The notes: a model not told the origin generated them from the letters alone. 64,000 nucleotides of DNA from QKMZ01 sp012965515 (GCA_937879965.1 CALFMP010000037.1:922767-986766), one strand, 5' to 3'; positions 9,106 through 19,015 are shown, numbered from the stretch's first letter. Numbers and translations: made by a program.

Positions 9106-10383
9106 ATGTTGAATGCAAATTCGTGGAAAAAAATCGGACAAACCGCCATTAAGTTATCAGCGGTTTTTCTGCTAAGCGCATTCCCACTTATGCCCAGCGC
9201 TGAGGCAGCTAACGGAACAGTGCTGGTCTGCACTCAGGCTGGTGGAGACGTTGAAAGCGCAAAGAAGACTCTAACTGACGCCGGCTGCACGGTGTTAAGT
9301 GAAGTCCGTTGTGAAACCGGCGCCTTCAGCATCTTGCAAGTCCGTCCCGACAACGGTGACGTGAACGGGGCTATCGCGAAATTTAACGGACAACTCGATC
9401 CAAATATTCTTTCCACCGAAGCAACATTCCAGTCGCGGTTGACCGGATGGTTTAACTGGCCGCCGAGACCAAGTTGCGTACCCAACGATCCCGATTATCC
9501 GGACCAGTGGGGTCTATCTGCAATGAACTGGAATGATGCAAGATGCACTCTAAGGTTGCTCGGCATCGGTCAGCGTGGACCTGCTCGTGTGACCTTGATT
9601 GACTCCGGGCATTCTCTCGTGTCCGCCGGAGACGAGATAACAAACGTTCGCCAGTATAATTTCGCCGGTGGGGCCACTGGAGTCAATGAAGCGCCATTCG
9701 ATTCTGGACTTCACGGCACTGCAGTTTCTTCAGTAATGTCATGCCGCACTCACAATTCGACTTTTCTGGCTGGAACAGCCTCACATAATCTTCCGGTCAA
9801 AGTAACATGCTGCCGTATTTCCAATGATGGTGTTTCGATCGACACCATGGACGTGCTTCGAGCCATGACCTGGTGTGTGGACAACCAAGCGCAGAGAGGG
9901 GGACCTGGCGTTATCAACGTCAGTATCAACAATCCGACTCTGCCAACCTTTAATGGATCTGCGGTTATTCAAGAAATCGCGAAAGCCGCGCGCAAGCAGG
10001 GTGACCTTTTCGTCAACGGTTCTGGAAATAGCGGTCTTGTTGATCCGAGTCCGGAACTTTATCTCAGACGTGTCCAAGGATATGACGAGAGCAACAATGT
10101 CGCGCCGTTTTCGAATACCGGTCCTTTCAAAGCGGGTGCACCTGGCACAAACATTGCAGTTGTTACAGGCACTCCTCCAGCAATCATGACTGCCAGTGGA
10201 ACCTCATTGGCAGGACCATACTGGGCTGGCGGTGTCGCATTTCTTCAAAGCTTTGTTCCGTGGTCCAACGCCGTTAGATTGGACAACATCCTATTCAGAA
10301 CGGCCGACACAACTCCGCAAGGGAATAAAATTCCGAACTTCAACAGAGCCATTACTTACACTCTGCTGTTTGGTTGGTGGTAA
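9106..10383 (+). CDS. exported subtilisin-like serine protease (S8)
   Basis: 425 residues with a Sec signal peptide (hydrophobic core ~17-28, likely cleavage after AEA at ~34). The catalytic triad is visible: D166 in TLIDSG, H203 in GLHGTAV and S367 in ASGTSLAGP. The oxyanion asparagine is N308 in NGSGNSG. The 110 residues before the catalytic domain may act as a propeptide. Cysteines are numerous for a bacterial protease, suggesting disulfides. It should act outside the cytoplasm on unknown proteins. A candidate attenuator hairpin lies 70 bases upstream. The next two genes on the strand encode an exported protein and a pilin-like membrane protein. Confidence 0.9.
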   Translation: MLNANSWKKIGQTAIKLSAVFLLSAFPLMPSAEAANGTVLVCTQAGGDVESAKKTLTDAGCTVLSEVRCETGAFSILQVRPDNGDVNGAIAKFNGQLDPNILSTEATFQSRLTGWFNWPPRPSCVPNDPDYPDQWGLSAMNWNDARCTLRLLGIGQRGPARVTLIDSGHSLVSAGDEITNVRQYNFAGGATGVNEAPFDSGLHGTAVSSVMSCRTHNSTFLAGTASHNLPVKVTCCRISNDGVSIDTMDVLRAMTWCVDNQAQRGGPGVINVSINNPTLPTFNGSAVIQEIAKAARKQGDLFVNGSGNSGLVDPSPELYLRRVQGYDESNNVAPFSNTGPFKAGAPGTNIAVVTGTPPAIMTASGTSLAGPYWAGGVAFLQSFVPWSNAVRLDNILFRTADTTPQGNKIPNFNRAITYTLLFGWW

Positions 10384-10487
10384 CCAGTAGTTCACAATAG
10401 AACTGTGCTGTAGCTTGAAACTGAAGTTGCAAGTCTCTAAACTCGTGTAGACTTTACACCAAGTAGAAAAGAGATTCTGCTGTATCA

Positions 10488-11123
10488 ATGTTGCGTTCTC
10501 TGTTGCCGTTACTGCTTATAGTACTTTTCTGTCTGCTGTTTTTGCCGGGAGATTCAGCGCGTGCCGGAACTGCCGATTGGGTTATAACCATAAATACAAA
10601 TGTAGTTGAGCAGTGTCTAAATTATCCAGAGTCAAAACTGAGTCCGCTAGTAAGGTCATCTGTTCACTTCGAACAGGGTGTTCTCGAATCTAGTGATGTA
10701 GACAGAGAGTTAGTAAAACGTGGCGCAGAGCCAGACGTTGCAATTCCCGAAACTCTGTATGAATACCTCTATTCAAGTCATCTTCGAACGATTGGGATGC
10801 GTCGATACAAGCAACTTGTAATCAAGCCTGGCACTATAGGCACGATCAAGGTTAAGACAAGCAATTCATCATACAAACAAGAAGAGATAAATGCGGCCGC
10901 CAACGCGACCATACGAATGTATCTCGACCTCTATCTCAACAAGATGCCACTGCGATCGATAGTTGTGCCTAGAGACAACTTTGACCTCTTCATCGCAGAG
11001 ATGCAACGACATGGCTTCCGCAATTTCACTATCGTGCCTGGACAATTCAACCAAAGCCTAGGAGCACTGAGCATCCGCACAGAGCCAGCAAGCCGTCAGC
11101 AATACATGACGTATGGAATGTAA
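10488..11123 (+). CDS. exported protein of unknown function
   Basis: 211 residues starting MLRSLLPLLLIVLFCLLFLP, a clear signal peptide with probable cleavage near SARA-GTAD. The mature part is mixed alpha/beta with a single cysteine (QCLNYPESK). I do not recognise a family. Six bases separate it from the following pilin-like gene, so they are probably co-transcribed, and a role in the same surface structure is plausible. Confidence 0.75.
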   Translation: MLRSLLPLLLIVLFCLLFLPGDSARAGTADWVITINTNVVEQCLNYPESKLSPLVRSSVHFEQGVLESSDVDRELVKRGAEPDVAIPETLYEYLYSSHLRTIGMRRYKQLVIKPGTIGTIKVKTSNSSYKQEEINAAANATIRMYLDLYLNKMPLRSIVVPRDNFDLFIAEMQRHGFRNFTIVPGQFNQSLGALSIRTEPASRQQYMTYGM

Positions 11124-11129
11124 CCAAGA

Positions 11130-12041
11130 ATGATCAGGTCCAAATCAAAACGTCACTATTTCAGAAATAAGCACGGAAACATGCTGGCGATCGTCGTACT
11201 TGTGACATTGCTCGTCGTAGCAATTCTCGGAATTGGCATTGCCGTATCCATGATGATGATGTCCCAAAAGCGCACGCAGAGCCAAGTTGAAAATCTGAGC
11301 CTGGAGATGGCCAGTGCAATCAACAAAGATGATTGGGTTGGTCAAATGAACAACATGACCGAGTTCTCTCGCGAACTCGTCTTCACATCACGCTCCGCAC
11401 TCAATGAGGCAATTGCTCACCACCAACGAATGAGGCCACTTGCAATTCAACTAATGGACGAAGCCAGACAATCTGCCACTTTGGTAGAGTCAGAGCGGAA
11501 AGAGCTTACAGTGCTGATCATGAAGGACTTACAAAAGAGAGCAAACAATTTGGCTAACACTGCAACAAACAGGCCAGGAATGAACCTTCCGGGAGTGAGC
11601 ACAGACTCAATGCAGATTAAGTCTGTCGATGCCGGATACATCGAAGGAGTGCTGACAAATCTCACTTCCGCAGAGGGATTGCCTGATTTAAGAGAATACG
11701 ATCTGCAAGAGAAATACGTCACACAGAAGAGCTTCGTGTATCTACCAAACATCAATGCAAAATTACCTGCCCCGGATGACGACATAAAGTTTGATTTCTG
11801 CTCGCTTCCAGCTGCAGCAAAAAACACAATTGCTCCAGCAAGACTAACAGCGAATGCCGTTTTTCGAAAGCTCATGACCGCAGGACCTGAGGCAGGAAAT
11901 GACTTTACCAAGTGCAAGTTTTTGCCGTCAGCAATTCAAATGATTTCATCGACAAAGGTCAACAGCGGCAACCAATTAAGTGCTCCTATGAGCGTATCGA
12001 TAACAGCCGCATCACCAGGTGCAGCTCTAAAACTGCCATAG
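11130..12041 (+). CDS. TadE/TadG-like single-pass membrane protein
   Basis: 303 residues. A basic N-terminus (RSKSKRHYFRNKHGN) precedes one strong hydrophobic segment at ~19-41 (MLAIVVLVTLLVVAILGIGI). Then comes a long extracytoplasmic region that is helical at first. This layout matches TadE/TadG-type minor pseudopilins of Flp/Tad systems, but no diagnostic motif confirms it. It follows the exported 211-residue protein after 6 bases and ends at a bidirectional terminator shared with a convergent TadE-like gene. No other Tad machinery is in the window. Confidence 0.6.
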   Translation: MIRSKSKRHYFRNKHGNMLAIVVLVTLLVVAILGIGIAVSMMMMSQKRTQSQVENLSLEMASAINKDDWVGQMNNMTEFSRELVFTSRSALNEAIAHHQRMRPLAIQLMDEARQSATLVESERKELTVLIMKDLQKRANNLANTATNRPGMNLPGVSTDSMQIKSVDAGYIEGVLTNLTSAEGLPDLREYDLQEKYVTQKSFVYLPNINAKLPAPDDDIKFDFCSLPAAAKNTIAPARLTANAVFRKLMTAGPEAGNDFTKCKFLPSAIQMISSTKVNSGNQLSAPMSVSITAASPGAALKLP

Positions 12042-12054
12042 ACAAAGAAATAAA

Positions 12055-12100
12055 CTGACCAGCCCGATTATGCGAACAGGCTGGTCAGAATTTCAATTTT
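12055..12100. terminator. bidirectional terminator between convergent pilin-like genes
   Basis: CTGACCAGCC (12055-12064) pairs with GGCTGGTCAG (12079-12088) in a perfect 10-bp stem. The + side is followed by AATTTCAATTTT and the - side by TTTATTTCTTT, so it can end transcripts from both directions. Confidence 0.8.
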
Positions 12101-12126
12101 CAAGTTTGAGAAGTCGATTTATTTCT

Positions 12127-12765
12127 CTACGGGAAGATGAATACTGGTCCCGGAGGAGGCGGGGGCGGCGGTGGCGGACCCGGAGGCGGCGGTCCAGGCG
12201 GAGGTCCACCCGCTGCTAACAAGCTCAACCCCTCAGGGTGTTCTGCGCTACGGCAAGCGTTCGATGACATCGCACTCGGTTGTCCAACAATCGGCACGCT
12301 GCCGATACCAGGTACTCCGGATAAGTTCAAAAACGGGTTAATTTGGAAATTGCAGCGAGCCTGGTACTCATAGATTTTTGATGTATCGTACGGATGCGGC
12401 AGAGGAGTGTTAGGACCAAAGGTCTGGCGATTGTTGTTTGAGTAATCAATCTCAATCAAGTACAAATCAACACCACAACTTTTATATCCGCCCTTAGGAC
12501 TTAAATTGGCGAATTTTCCGAAGCCTGAGCCGGTCAGCCCCTTCGACATGTTCTCGACAGCACTCAGAGCATCAGCATAGCTGGCAGCATTTTGTGCAGC
12601 GGTCGCACAGTTGGTTCCGATAAATTGCACCGTAGCACAAGCCGTCCCGTAGCCGATCAAGTTTATGAGCGGGAATAGGATCATCATAAAGAAAATAAAC
12701 AAGACAGGCGCAAACTCAGCAATACTGCCGGTTTGACTCCGTCGTTGAAGTTTGGTCTTTCGCAT
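12127..12765 (-). CDS. TadE-like pseudopilin with polyproline C-terminal tail
   Basis: 212 residues. The N-terminus KLQRRSQTGSIAEFAP leads into a hydrophobic helix (FIFFMMILFPLINLIGYG). The GSIAEFAP stretch has the conserved glutamate expected of TadE/TadG proteins. The middle region is extracytoplasmic with several cysteines. The last ~25 residues are almost only proline and glycine (runs of up to nine prolines), giving a stiff extended tail. The gene converges on the TadG-like gene. The opposite strand gives a glycine-rich frame that is only its shadow. It probably contributes to a Tad-type surface appendage. Confidence 0.7.
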   Translation of the reverse strand: MRKTKLQRRSQTGSIAEFAPVLFIFFMMILFPLINLIGYGTACATVQFIGTNCATAAQNAASYADALSAVENMSKGLTGSGFGKFANLSPKGGYKSCGVDLYLIEIDYSNNNRQTFGPNTPLPHPYDTSKIYEYQARCNFQINPFLNLSGVPGIGSVPIVGQPSAMSSNACRSAEHPEGLSLLAAGGPPPGPPPPGPPPPPPPPPGPVFIFP

Positions 12766-13022
12766 AATTAAGAACGCCTCCAGGCACGTTGCAGGAGTTC
12801 AGCACATGACACTAATTTTTGACCTTTTGGCCGTTCTATGCAGGACGGCTTATTTATTGGTCATTTCGCCGTTATTTCGACGATAGGCCGCATGATGTCA
12901 AGTTAAATATTCCCGTCCCCCATCAGGGGGTAACGCGCAAAACGCCTCAAACCGCGAAAAAGACCACATTTAATAAAAAGCCTTAGTACCGCGGTATTGT
13001 CTAATTTTTACCTTTGAGAAAC

Positions 13023-16000
13023 TTAGAAGGAGAAGAGATATTCTAAGTCTTCCTTGGTCAACTCTTTGGCGACACTTTCATCGCCGCCCATAACCAGCTC
13101 GGCGAGTTCTTTCTTCTTCTTCTGTAAGGCCAGGATCTTCTCTTCTACAGTTCCGCGTGTAATCAACTTATAGTTAAATACATGTCTTGTCTGGCCGATA
13201 CGGTGAGCCCGGTCCGTCGCCTGATTTTCAACGGCTGGGTTCCACCAGGGGTCGTAATGGATGACGTAGTCGGCTCCTGTAAGGTTTAGACCGGTACCGC
13301 CAGCCTTCAAGCTGATCAGGAATATCGGCAGCTTCGGATCGGCGTTGAAATTGTTGACGCGGTCGAGTCTTTCTTTCGCCGGCGTTTGACCATCGATATA
13401 GGCATAATCGATGCCCGCTTTCTCCAATTCTGCGCGAATCAGAGTCAACATTTCGACGAACTGACTGAACACCAGTATCTTGTGCCCTTCGTCGATAATT
13501 TCGTCGATCATGGCGATGAAGGCAGACAACTTCGCCGAAGCTGCTGCTGGAGCATCGCCGCGATTCTTGAGCAAGCGCGGATCGCAGCAGACCTGCCGCA
13601 GTCTAAGCAGCGCTGCCAAAACAGAAATCTGCGAGCGCTTGATGCCGCGCGAAGCAATTTCGTTGAAGACTTTCTGACGGCATTCGTCCAGAACATCGAG
13701 ATAAAGAGAGCGTTGATCGTCTTCCAATTCGCACAGGTGGATAATATCGGTGCGGTCCGGAAGTTCCTTTTCTACCTGGCTCTTCAATCTTCTCAGGATG
13801 AACGGGTGAACAATTTTTCGCAGCTTTTGTCCGGCGCCATCCAGGCCAGCTTCGATCGGGCGCTCGAATGTTTCGTTGAAATCTTTGTACGAACTCAAGA
13901 AATCAGGCATCAAGAAGTCGAACAACGACCACAATTCTTTCAGTCTGTTTTCCACCGGCGTACCGGAGAGAGCCAGTCTGTGGAACGATTTCAGGCTCTT
14001 TGCCGCGATCGCGCCAACGGATTCAGGGTTCTTGATATTCTGAGCTTCGTCCAGAATGAGAAACTCGAACTGCAAGTCCTTGAGAGTTTCATAGTCTCGG
14101 CGAATGATACCGTATGTGGTGAAGATCACATCAGGCTTTTTGGCATTGTCCTTTTGCAGTGTCTTCAATAGTTCGCCGCGATCGCGACCAAGGAAAAGTG
14201 CCTTTTTGAGCTTCGGTGTGAAACGCTCTGCTTCACTGAGCCAGTTGTAGACAACAGAGGTCGGCGCCACCACCAGAGATGGCATTTTCTTCTTGCCGTC
14301 CTTATGGTGGTCTAGCAACAATGCAAGTGCCTGAACGGTTTTACCAAGACCCATGTCGTCAGCAAGAATTCCGGCCAATCCGTATTCACGCAAGAAGGAA
14401 AGCCAGTTGCAGCCTTCTTTCTGATATGAGCGCAATTCACCTTCGAATGACTCAGGCAGTTCAATTCCTTCGAGTTCTCTAAAATTGTGGATTTTCTGCA
14501 GGAAGTTTTGGAAGCCTTCATCTGCATCAATCTCAATTTCGTGCGTTTCCAATGCGTGCGCAATCGGCAGCGCCTGATAGAGAGGACGCGAAGTATCTTT
14601 GCTTTGCCCAATTGTTTTCAACAAACTCAAAAGCGTAGTCATCGGCAGCCTGACGCATTCGCCGGTAGAGAGCTTGAGATAGTTGCGGTTGCGGAAAAGT
14701 GACTCGATAACCAACGGAAAAGGTATAGCTTCGCCATTGGAAGAACAATCGAGATCGAAATCGAACTTGAATGAGTCTTTCTTGAGGGACAAGCAAGCCT
14801 TGAGTTTGAGCGGCTCTTTGCGGACTTTATAGCTCTTCAACGCATCCATGCCTGTCACTTCCCACTCCGCACATTGCTCGGAGGACAAGTAATAGAGAGC
14901 GTCTAGCGCTGCTTCATCGGCAAAGAAGAAACGGTCTGCAATTGTGCGTGTGGGCTGCAAGTTGCTCAGGAAGCGGCGCACCTGATGCTCCAATTCCCAC
15001 TGACGTTTCACCCAAACGCTCTGCCCTGTCTCCGACATCGTACGAGTGTAGAGTTCGGATTCAACTGCACTTGTTTCATCGCGAGACGGCAAAACCAGCG
15101 CACCGTATCCGAATGACAGCGATACTTCAAGAGATACGTCATTCGGACCGCTGCCGATCGCTGCTGTGGGAACACCTTTGCGTTCGCCCAACTTGATGAC
15201 GACACGAGGTGCATCAGTAACGGCAACAGGAAATGGCGCGTTGGTCTCGTCAAGGCGAACTTCCATACGCTTCTGCAAAATAGGCAGATCGACAGCCAGG
15301 AATTTCGGAACAATCTCCAGCTTGACAGTCATCTGACCGTGTGCGTCGAAGAATTGGAAAAGGCGATGAATAGCGCTCAAATCAATACTGTAGAAAGTAT
15401 GTTTGGACATCACCCAACTGTTCTGTCCAAGGAAGAACACTGGATGCTCGAGAGAATTGCCCTCTTCGTCGCGAGCTTCTAGCTTCAACATCAATTCGCC
15501 GCTCTCTGTCTCAGAAAGAACAGCAAGCGGCTTGATGACCTTGGTGGAAAATGTTACTTCGTTGCCGTCGGCAGTGTTTACAAGCTTGCTGCACAGGCTC
15601 AGATGACCGATGACAGTGCCTTCGTCGCCCCGAGGAATGCGGTGACCACCGGCGATGCCCTTGGTGGTCTGCGGCAGTTGCGTTAGATACTTGGTGAGAC
15701 GATAGATTCTGGATTCCGGCTCGAGAACGTTCAAGAATTCAGGGGGTACTTTGAGAATATTGACTTTGCCCTGCTTCTCTTGAGGAACCGTGCCGACAAT
15801 CAGGGCAAGCGGCTTTTCCAAAACCAAAACGCCGAGTTGATGGCGCGCTTCTTCCGGTTCCGGCTCGACACCTTTGGCGTCATCAAGCATGTCTTTTGCT
15901 TTGGGAGCGCGATCTTGCGGATTGTCTCTGCCTCTGTCATTTTCGGCCAGATCAAACCTAATGCCCGGATTACCGCGGGCTATATGAGTAAGAATGACTG

Positions 16001-16271
16001 CCACAGAGTGTTTGCAGACTTCTTCGAAATATGGGCATGAGCATTCGGCCTTGAATACTTCCTCGGATTCAATGGCGACGTTGACTTTATAAGGTTGCGG
16101 CTCCGAGCCGATAACCAGGGCTTCAATCTTTTGCCCGCCCTCGGATTCTTCGTACTTCAGAACCTTTTTGCGGCGATAATATTGCACACCACGGCGATAG
16201 ACAGGTTCGCTGCTTGACTCTTGCAAGGAATTCAGCGACAGCGTCAGTTTCTTACCGGAGGCTGGTTTCAT
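13023..16271 (-). CDS. SNF2-family DNA helicase/translocase with SWIM zinc finger
   Basis: 1082 residues. An N-terminal SWIM zinc finger, CxCx6CxH, uses C77, C79, C86 and H88. The SNF2 ATPase occupies the C-terminal half: DDMGLGKT Walker A near residue 643, ILDEAQ box near 737, and SGTPVENRLKELWSLFDF. A helicase_C domain contains SLKAGGTGLNL and DRAHRIGQ. The order and length match the bacterial SWIM-SNF2 (HepA/RapA-like) proteins that remodel protein-DNA complexes or polymerase. It is cytoplasmic. It stands alone between a TadE-like gene and a membrane sensor gene on the same strand, with about 240 bases on each side. Confidence 0.93.
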   Translation of the reverse strand: MKPASGKKLTLSLNSLQESSSEPVYRRGVQYYRRKKVLKYEESEGGQKIEALVIGSEPQPYKVNVAIESEEVFKAECSCPYFEEVCKHSVAVILTHIARGNPGIRFDLAENDRGRDNPQDRAPKAKDMLDDAKGVEPEPEEARHQLGVLVLEKPLALIVGTVPQEKQGKVNILKVPPEFLNVLEPESRIYRLTKYLTQLPQTTKGIAGGHRIPRGDEGTVIGHLSLCSKLVNTADGNEVTFSTKVIKPLAVLSETESGELMLKLEARDEEGNSLEHPVFFLGQNSWVMSKHTFYSIDLSAIHRLFQFFDAHGQMTVKLEIVPKFLAVDLPILQKRMEVRLDETNAPFPVAVTDAPRVVIKLGERKGVPTAAIGSGPNDVSLEVSLSFGYGALVLPSRDETSAVESELYTRTMSETGQSVWVKRQWELEHQVRRFLSNLQPTRTIADRFFFADEAALDALYYLSSEQCAEWEVTGMDALKSYKVRKEPLKLKACLSLKKDSFKFDFDLDCSSNGEAIPFPLVIESLFRNRNYLKLSTGECVRLPMTTLLSLLKTIGQSKDTSRPLYQALPIAHALETHEIEIDADEGFQNFLQKIHNFRELEGIELPESFEGELRSYQKEGCNWLSFLREYGLAGILADDMGLGKTVQALALLLDHHKDGKKKMPSLVVAPTSVVYNWLSEAERFTPKLKKALFLGRDRGELLKTLQKDNAKKPDVIFTTYGIIRRDYETLKDLQFEFLILDEAQNIKNPESVGAIAAKSLKSFHRLALSGTPVENRLKELWSLFDFLMPDFLSSYKDFNETFERPIEAGLDGAGQKLRKIVHPFILRRLKSQVEKELPDRTDIIHLCELEDDQRSLYLDVLDECRQKVFNEIASRGIKRSQISVLAALLRLRQVCCDPRLLKNRGDAPAAASAKLSAFIAMIDEIIDEGHKILVFSQFVEMLTLIRAELEKAGIDYAYIDGQTPAKERLDRVNNFNADPKLPIFLISLKAGGTGLNLTGADYVIHYDPWWNPAVENQATDRAHRIGQTRHVFNYKLITRGTVEEKILALQKKKKELAELVMGGDESVAKELTKEDLEYLFSF

Positions 16272-16511
16272 TACTTCCTTCTACTCCAGGGCTCTTCCGG
16301 AACTCTAAAACGAGTCGGCCAGAAAAAGCTCGCATTGCGCGGGCTACATGCTAAATCACCTACCCATCCCACTTATATACATCACGGGATGCGGGAGGCG
16401 TTAGTCCCACAGCAATTAGCTTATCATGGCCCACTTACAGTCAGCTAACTGCTAAGAAACAAGACGAAATCAAGAGACATACGCGGTTACAGTTATAACT
16501 GCCCCAGGTAC

Positions 16512-17750
16512 TCAGTTGTTAACGGTCGTGCCCGGACGCATGTCAATAAATCGTTCTGAAACTTGCTGCGCCCTGTTGTAAGCGTTTTCTACAAGCTGAT
16601 GCATTTCCACCTGCCGATTCTCAAGAATCTGACAATAATCTTGCAACAGACCAGCCTGCGACCGAAGAGCCTTAGCATTGTCGGACAGAGCCGGAATCAG
16701 CAACTCGATTTCTTCAAGCAAAGCACTGGGCGGATGCACAGGCGGGCGCACTTTAACCATTTGCTGCGGATCGAGAACTTCAGCCTGTGCGGCAGTAATC
16801 TGCTGCCCGCTTACCAAAGCCAGAGAATTTTTGAGTTGTTCCAGAGATTGCTTGAGACCGAGCGCACGTTTGTAAGATTGCTCGGCTTCTTTTTCGAGCC
16901 ATGCTTTTCTGGTCTTCTGATTGGCCAACTCGCCCGATAGATGCGCAAGTGCGCGCTGCCTGATTTCGAGTTCTTTCTGAATGTGGTCGAGTTCCTTTTC
17001 CTTCATTTCGATGCCGCGTCGCCTCAACCAGATAAGCAGCACAACGACCAGGCAGAAGAAAATCGACGCAAGAGTGATGAACAAATATCCGCGCTTGGAG
17101 CCGGACAATTCCCAAAATCCGGTGGTCAGGAAGTTATTCAAATCTTCCAGCAAGGTAGGCGGATAGGAGCGCATGTAATAAACACGACCCAAGACGCGGC
17201 TCGGCTGAGTTTCGCCGCCCACTTTCACGGCACCGGTCGACCGGGGGGACTTGTGCTCATAGACCGCGCTTATAGGTGGCGGATCGGTAAGCAGGTCGTA
17301 CGGCTCAGCCTCGTTCTTCAGACTCTCTGGATTGAGACGCTTTTGCCAGGACTTGCGACGATAAACTTTGTCAGTTTGATAAAGAATGGAATTGCCGGTC
17401 GGATCGGTTATTACCAATCCGAATAGCCCATAGGTTGAGTCAAGAACCTGCTGAATCTGGTCGTCACGACCGGAAACAATCAATTGCGACAGCGTATTCG
17501 GCAAAGTGTGATGCAGCAAATTGAAATCGACAGTCTGCACACGATGAACCGTGCCGGTCCAATAGCTTTCATAAAACGCACGACAGAGGCTGAACCAAAT
17601 CACAATCCCCACAAGAATTAGACCCGGAATCAGGATCCGCTTCCTCAGTGAAACTATGAGCTGATCCAATTCCAGGTTCAAACCTGTTCCCAAACCATGA
17701 GTAGGACCCTGATTAGGTCCAAGATTCTGTCCAGACATACGTCTTTGCAC
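16512..17750 (-). CDS. two-TM sensor-like protein without an output domain
   Basis: 412 residues. The N-terminus is Gly/Pro/Asn-rich. TM1 is at ~39-60 (ILIPGLILVGIVIWFSLCRAFY). An extracytoplasmic region of ~160 residues contains FGLVITDPTGNSILYQT, a pattern seen in Cache/PAS-like sensor folds. TM2 is at ~222-242 (LFITLASIFFCLVVVLLIW). A coiled coil of ~90 residues follows, then a helical tail. No histidine kinase, GGDEF or methyl-accepting motif is present. It could pass signals by coiled-coil contact with a partner. ATG 17738 (MSGQN) is an alternative start. Confidence 0.65.
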   Translation of the reverse strand: MQRRMSGQNLGPNQGPTHGLGTGLNLELDQLIVSLRKRILIPGLILVGIVIWFSLCRAFYESYWTGTVHRVQTVDFNLLHHTLPNTLSQLIVSGRDDQIQQVLDSTYGLFGLVITDPTGNSILYQTDKVYRRKSWQKRLNPESLKNEAEPYDLLTDPPPISAVYEHKSPRSTGAVKVGGETQPSRVLGRVYYMRSYPPTLLEDLNNFLTTGFWELSGSKRGYLFITLASIFFCLVVVLLIWLRRRGIEMKEKELDHIQKELEIRQRALAHLSGELANQKTRKAWLEKEAEQSYKRALGLKQSLEQLKNSLALVSGQQITAAQAEVLDPQQMVKVRPPVHPPSALLEEIELLIPALSDNAKALRSQAGLLQDYCQILENRQVEMHQLVENAYNRAQQVSERFIDMRPGTTVNN

Positions 17751-18042
17751 GGCAGCAATCCTCGATACGAGGATAGATATAACATTCGTTTCATCAAAGG
17801 TACATACGTATATCCACTATGTAGAACAAAGCATAAAAGATTAACTAGGGCGGGGACCAGATAACCCTTGCACAGCCTTGGTTTCGGGATACGAAGCAAA
17901 TTCAGACCAGGGCGTCCATCATGAAGAAGCTGAAATATTCTCATGAAAACCAGCAATAGCTGGCACTGGCCATCACATGCGAACGTCACCGGCGGATCAC
18001 TCGTCCGGTAAACTAATCACCGACCGGCCTGACTGATTTCAA

Positions 18043-18606
18043 ATGAATTTTGCGCGCGCAAATCTCACATACCGCTCGTGTCTCGGCGCTGTTCTGAGCC
18101 TTTTCTGCATTAGTGTTTTGCCTTCCGGAGCACAACTCAATGTGGACCAATTGGGCACCTTCTTGCCTTTTGGCAATAAAGAAGACAGGAACGAACAACT
18201 GGCACGTACATTGAAAAACGAGCAGGAGCTGAAGTTTCGCACCCGAGTTTTGGCCAGACGGGGAATCGTGCTGGTTGAATTTTCACTGCCCACCTGCCCT
18301 GCGTGCGATCCAGCAGCCAAATCAATTATCGAATTGATATCGAAGTTCGGTGGAAGAGTTGACTATGTCAGGCTAGACCTCAACAAAAATTTGGGTCTCA
18401 GCTACAAATACGACGTACCTGAAGTGCCGGCAGTTCTCCTTTTCAGAGATGGCCGACTGGAAGAGAGATATGTAACGTTCAAAGAAACCAACAAGAACGA
18501 GCTAGCCCAATCCATCACCAGGCTTTTGACTGAACCAGATCCTGTAAGTCAGCCGAATTCGCAAGTTGCGACTAAAAATAGCCTGCGTCCCAAATTAACT
18601 TATTGA
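18043..18606 (+). CDS. exported thioredoxin-like protein
   Basis: 187 residues. A signal-like N-terminus (YRSCLGAVLSLFCISVLPSGA) is followed by a thioredoxin fold. The redox motif CPAC sits in VLVEFSLPTCPACDPAAK. VDYVRLDLNKN and the cis-proline region VPEVPAVLLFRDGR complete the fold. It should act as a periplasmic or membrane-tethered thiol-disulfide protein. The region behind it is a 680-bp spacer with several hairpins. Both cysteines are present, so redox activity is likely. Confidence 0.85.
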   Translation: MNFARANLTYRSCLGAVLSLFCISVLPSGAQLNVDQLGTFLPFGNKEDRNEQLARTLKNEQELKFRTRVLARRGIVLVEFSLPTCPACDPAAKSIIELISKFGGRVDYVRLDLNKNLGLSYKYDVPEVPAVLLFRDGRLEERYVTFKETNKNELAQSITRLLTEPDPVSQPNSQVATKNSLRPKLTY

Positions 18607-18923
18607 GCGTTGCCCGACTACTTCTAATTTTTGTACCGGCATATCCGCACCATATACGGTGCAGAGAGAATCACTCTTGCGTGCCGCGTGATCTCTGCTT
18701 GAGTTAGGGTGATTGTTGTTGCAATCTTGTTTTGCCAACAACAAAACTCTCGCCAACATTGTTGGCTGCCCAACAAAAACAAAGAATTTTTCGGACTTCG
18801 TCGCCAAAGTGGTTAGAATCCACAAAAACGAGGGCATTACCAAAGAGTCGGAAGTATGCTCACGGAGGAATTCCTTAGAGCAAGCGTCTTTGACAATTGA
18901 ACACAACCTAGTTGAAAAACCCC

Positions 18924-19015
18924 GCCCCCTAGGGGGCACCATAACACCAAGATGGTGAGGTTCCACGGAACCAGAGAATTCACCAGGCGCCTTCGGGCGC
19001 CTGGTCTCGTTTTTA
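18924..19015 (+). ncRNA. candidate structured small RNA ending in a terminator
   Basis: Four inverted repeats follow one another: GCCCCC/GGGGGC (18924-18937), CACCAT/ATGGTG (18937-18957), GGTTCC/GGAACC (18959-18972) and CCAGGCGCC-TTCG-GGCGCCTGG (18983-19004). The last is followed by TCTCGTTTTT. A TTGACA at 18890 is at a suitable distance for a start near 18925. I match it to no known RNA family. It lacks tmRNA, SRP and RNase P signatures. It might instead be a structured 3' end of the thioredoxin-like transcript. Confidence 0.4.
18983..19015 (+). terminator. strong Rho-independent terminator
   Basis: A 9-bp GC-rich stem closed by a UUCG tetraloop (18992-18995) is followed by TCTCGTTTTT. It is the last hairpin of the candidate small RNA. 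Confidence 0.85.

Noticed and set aside
12137..12373. Glycine-rich 78-residue + strand frame
   Set aside because: It is the complement of the polyproline-coding end of the TadE-like gene.
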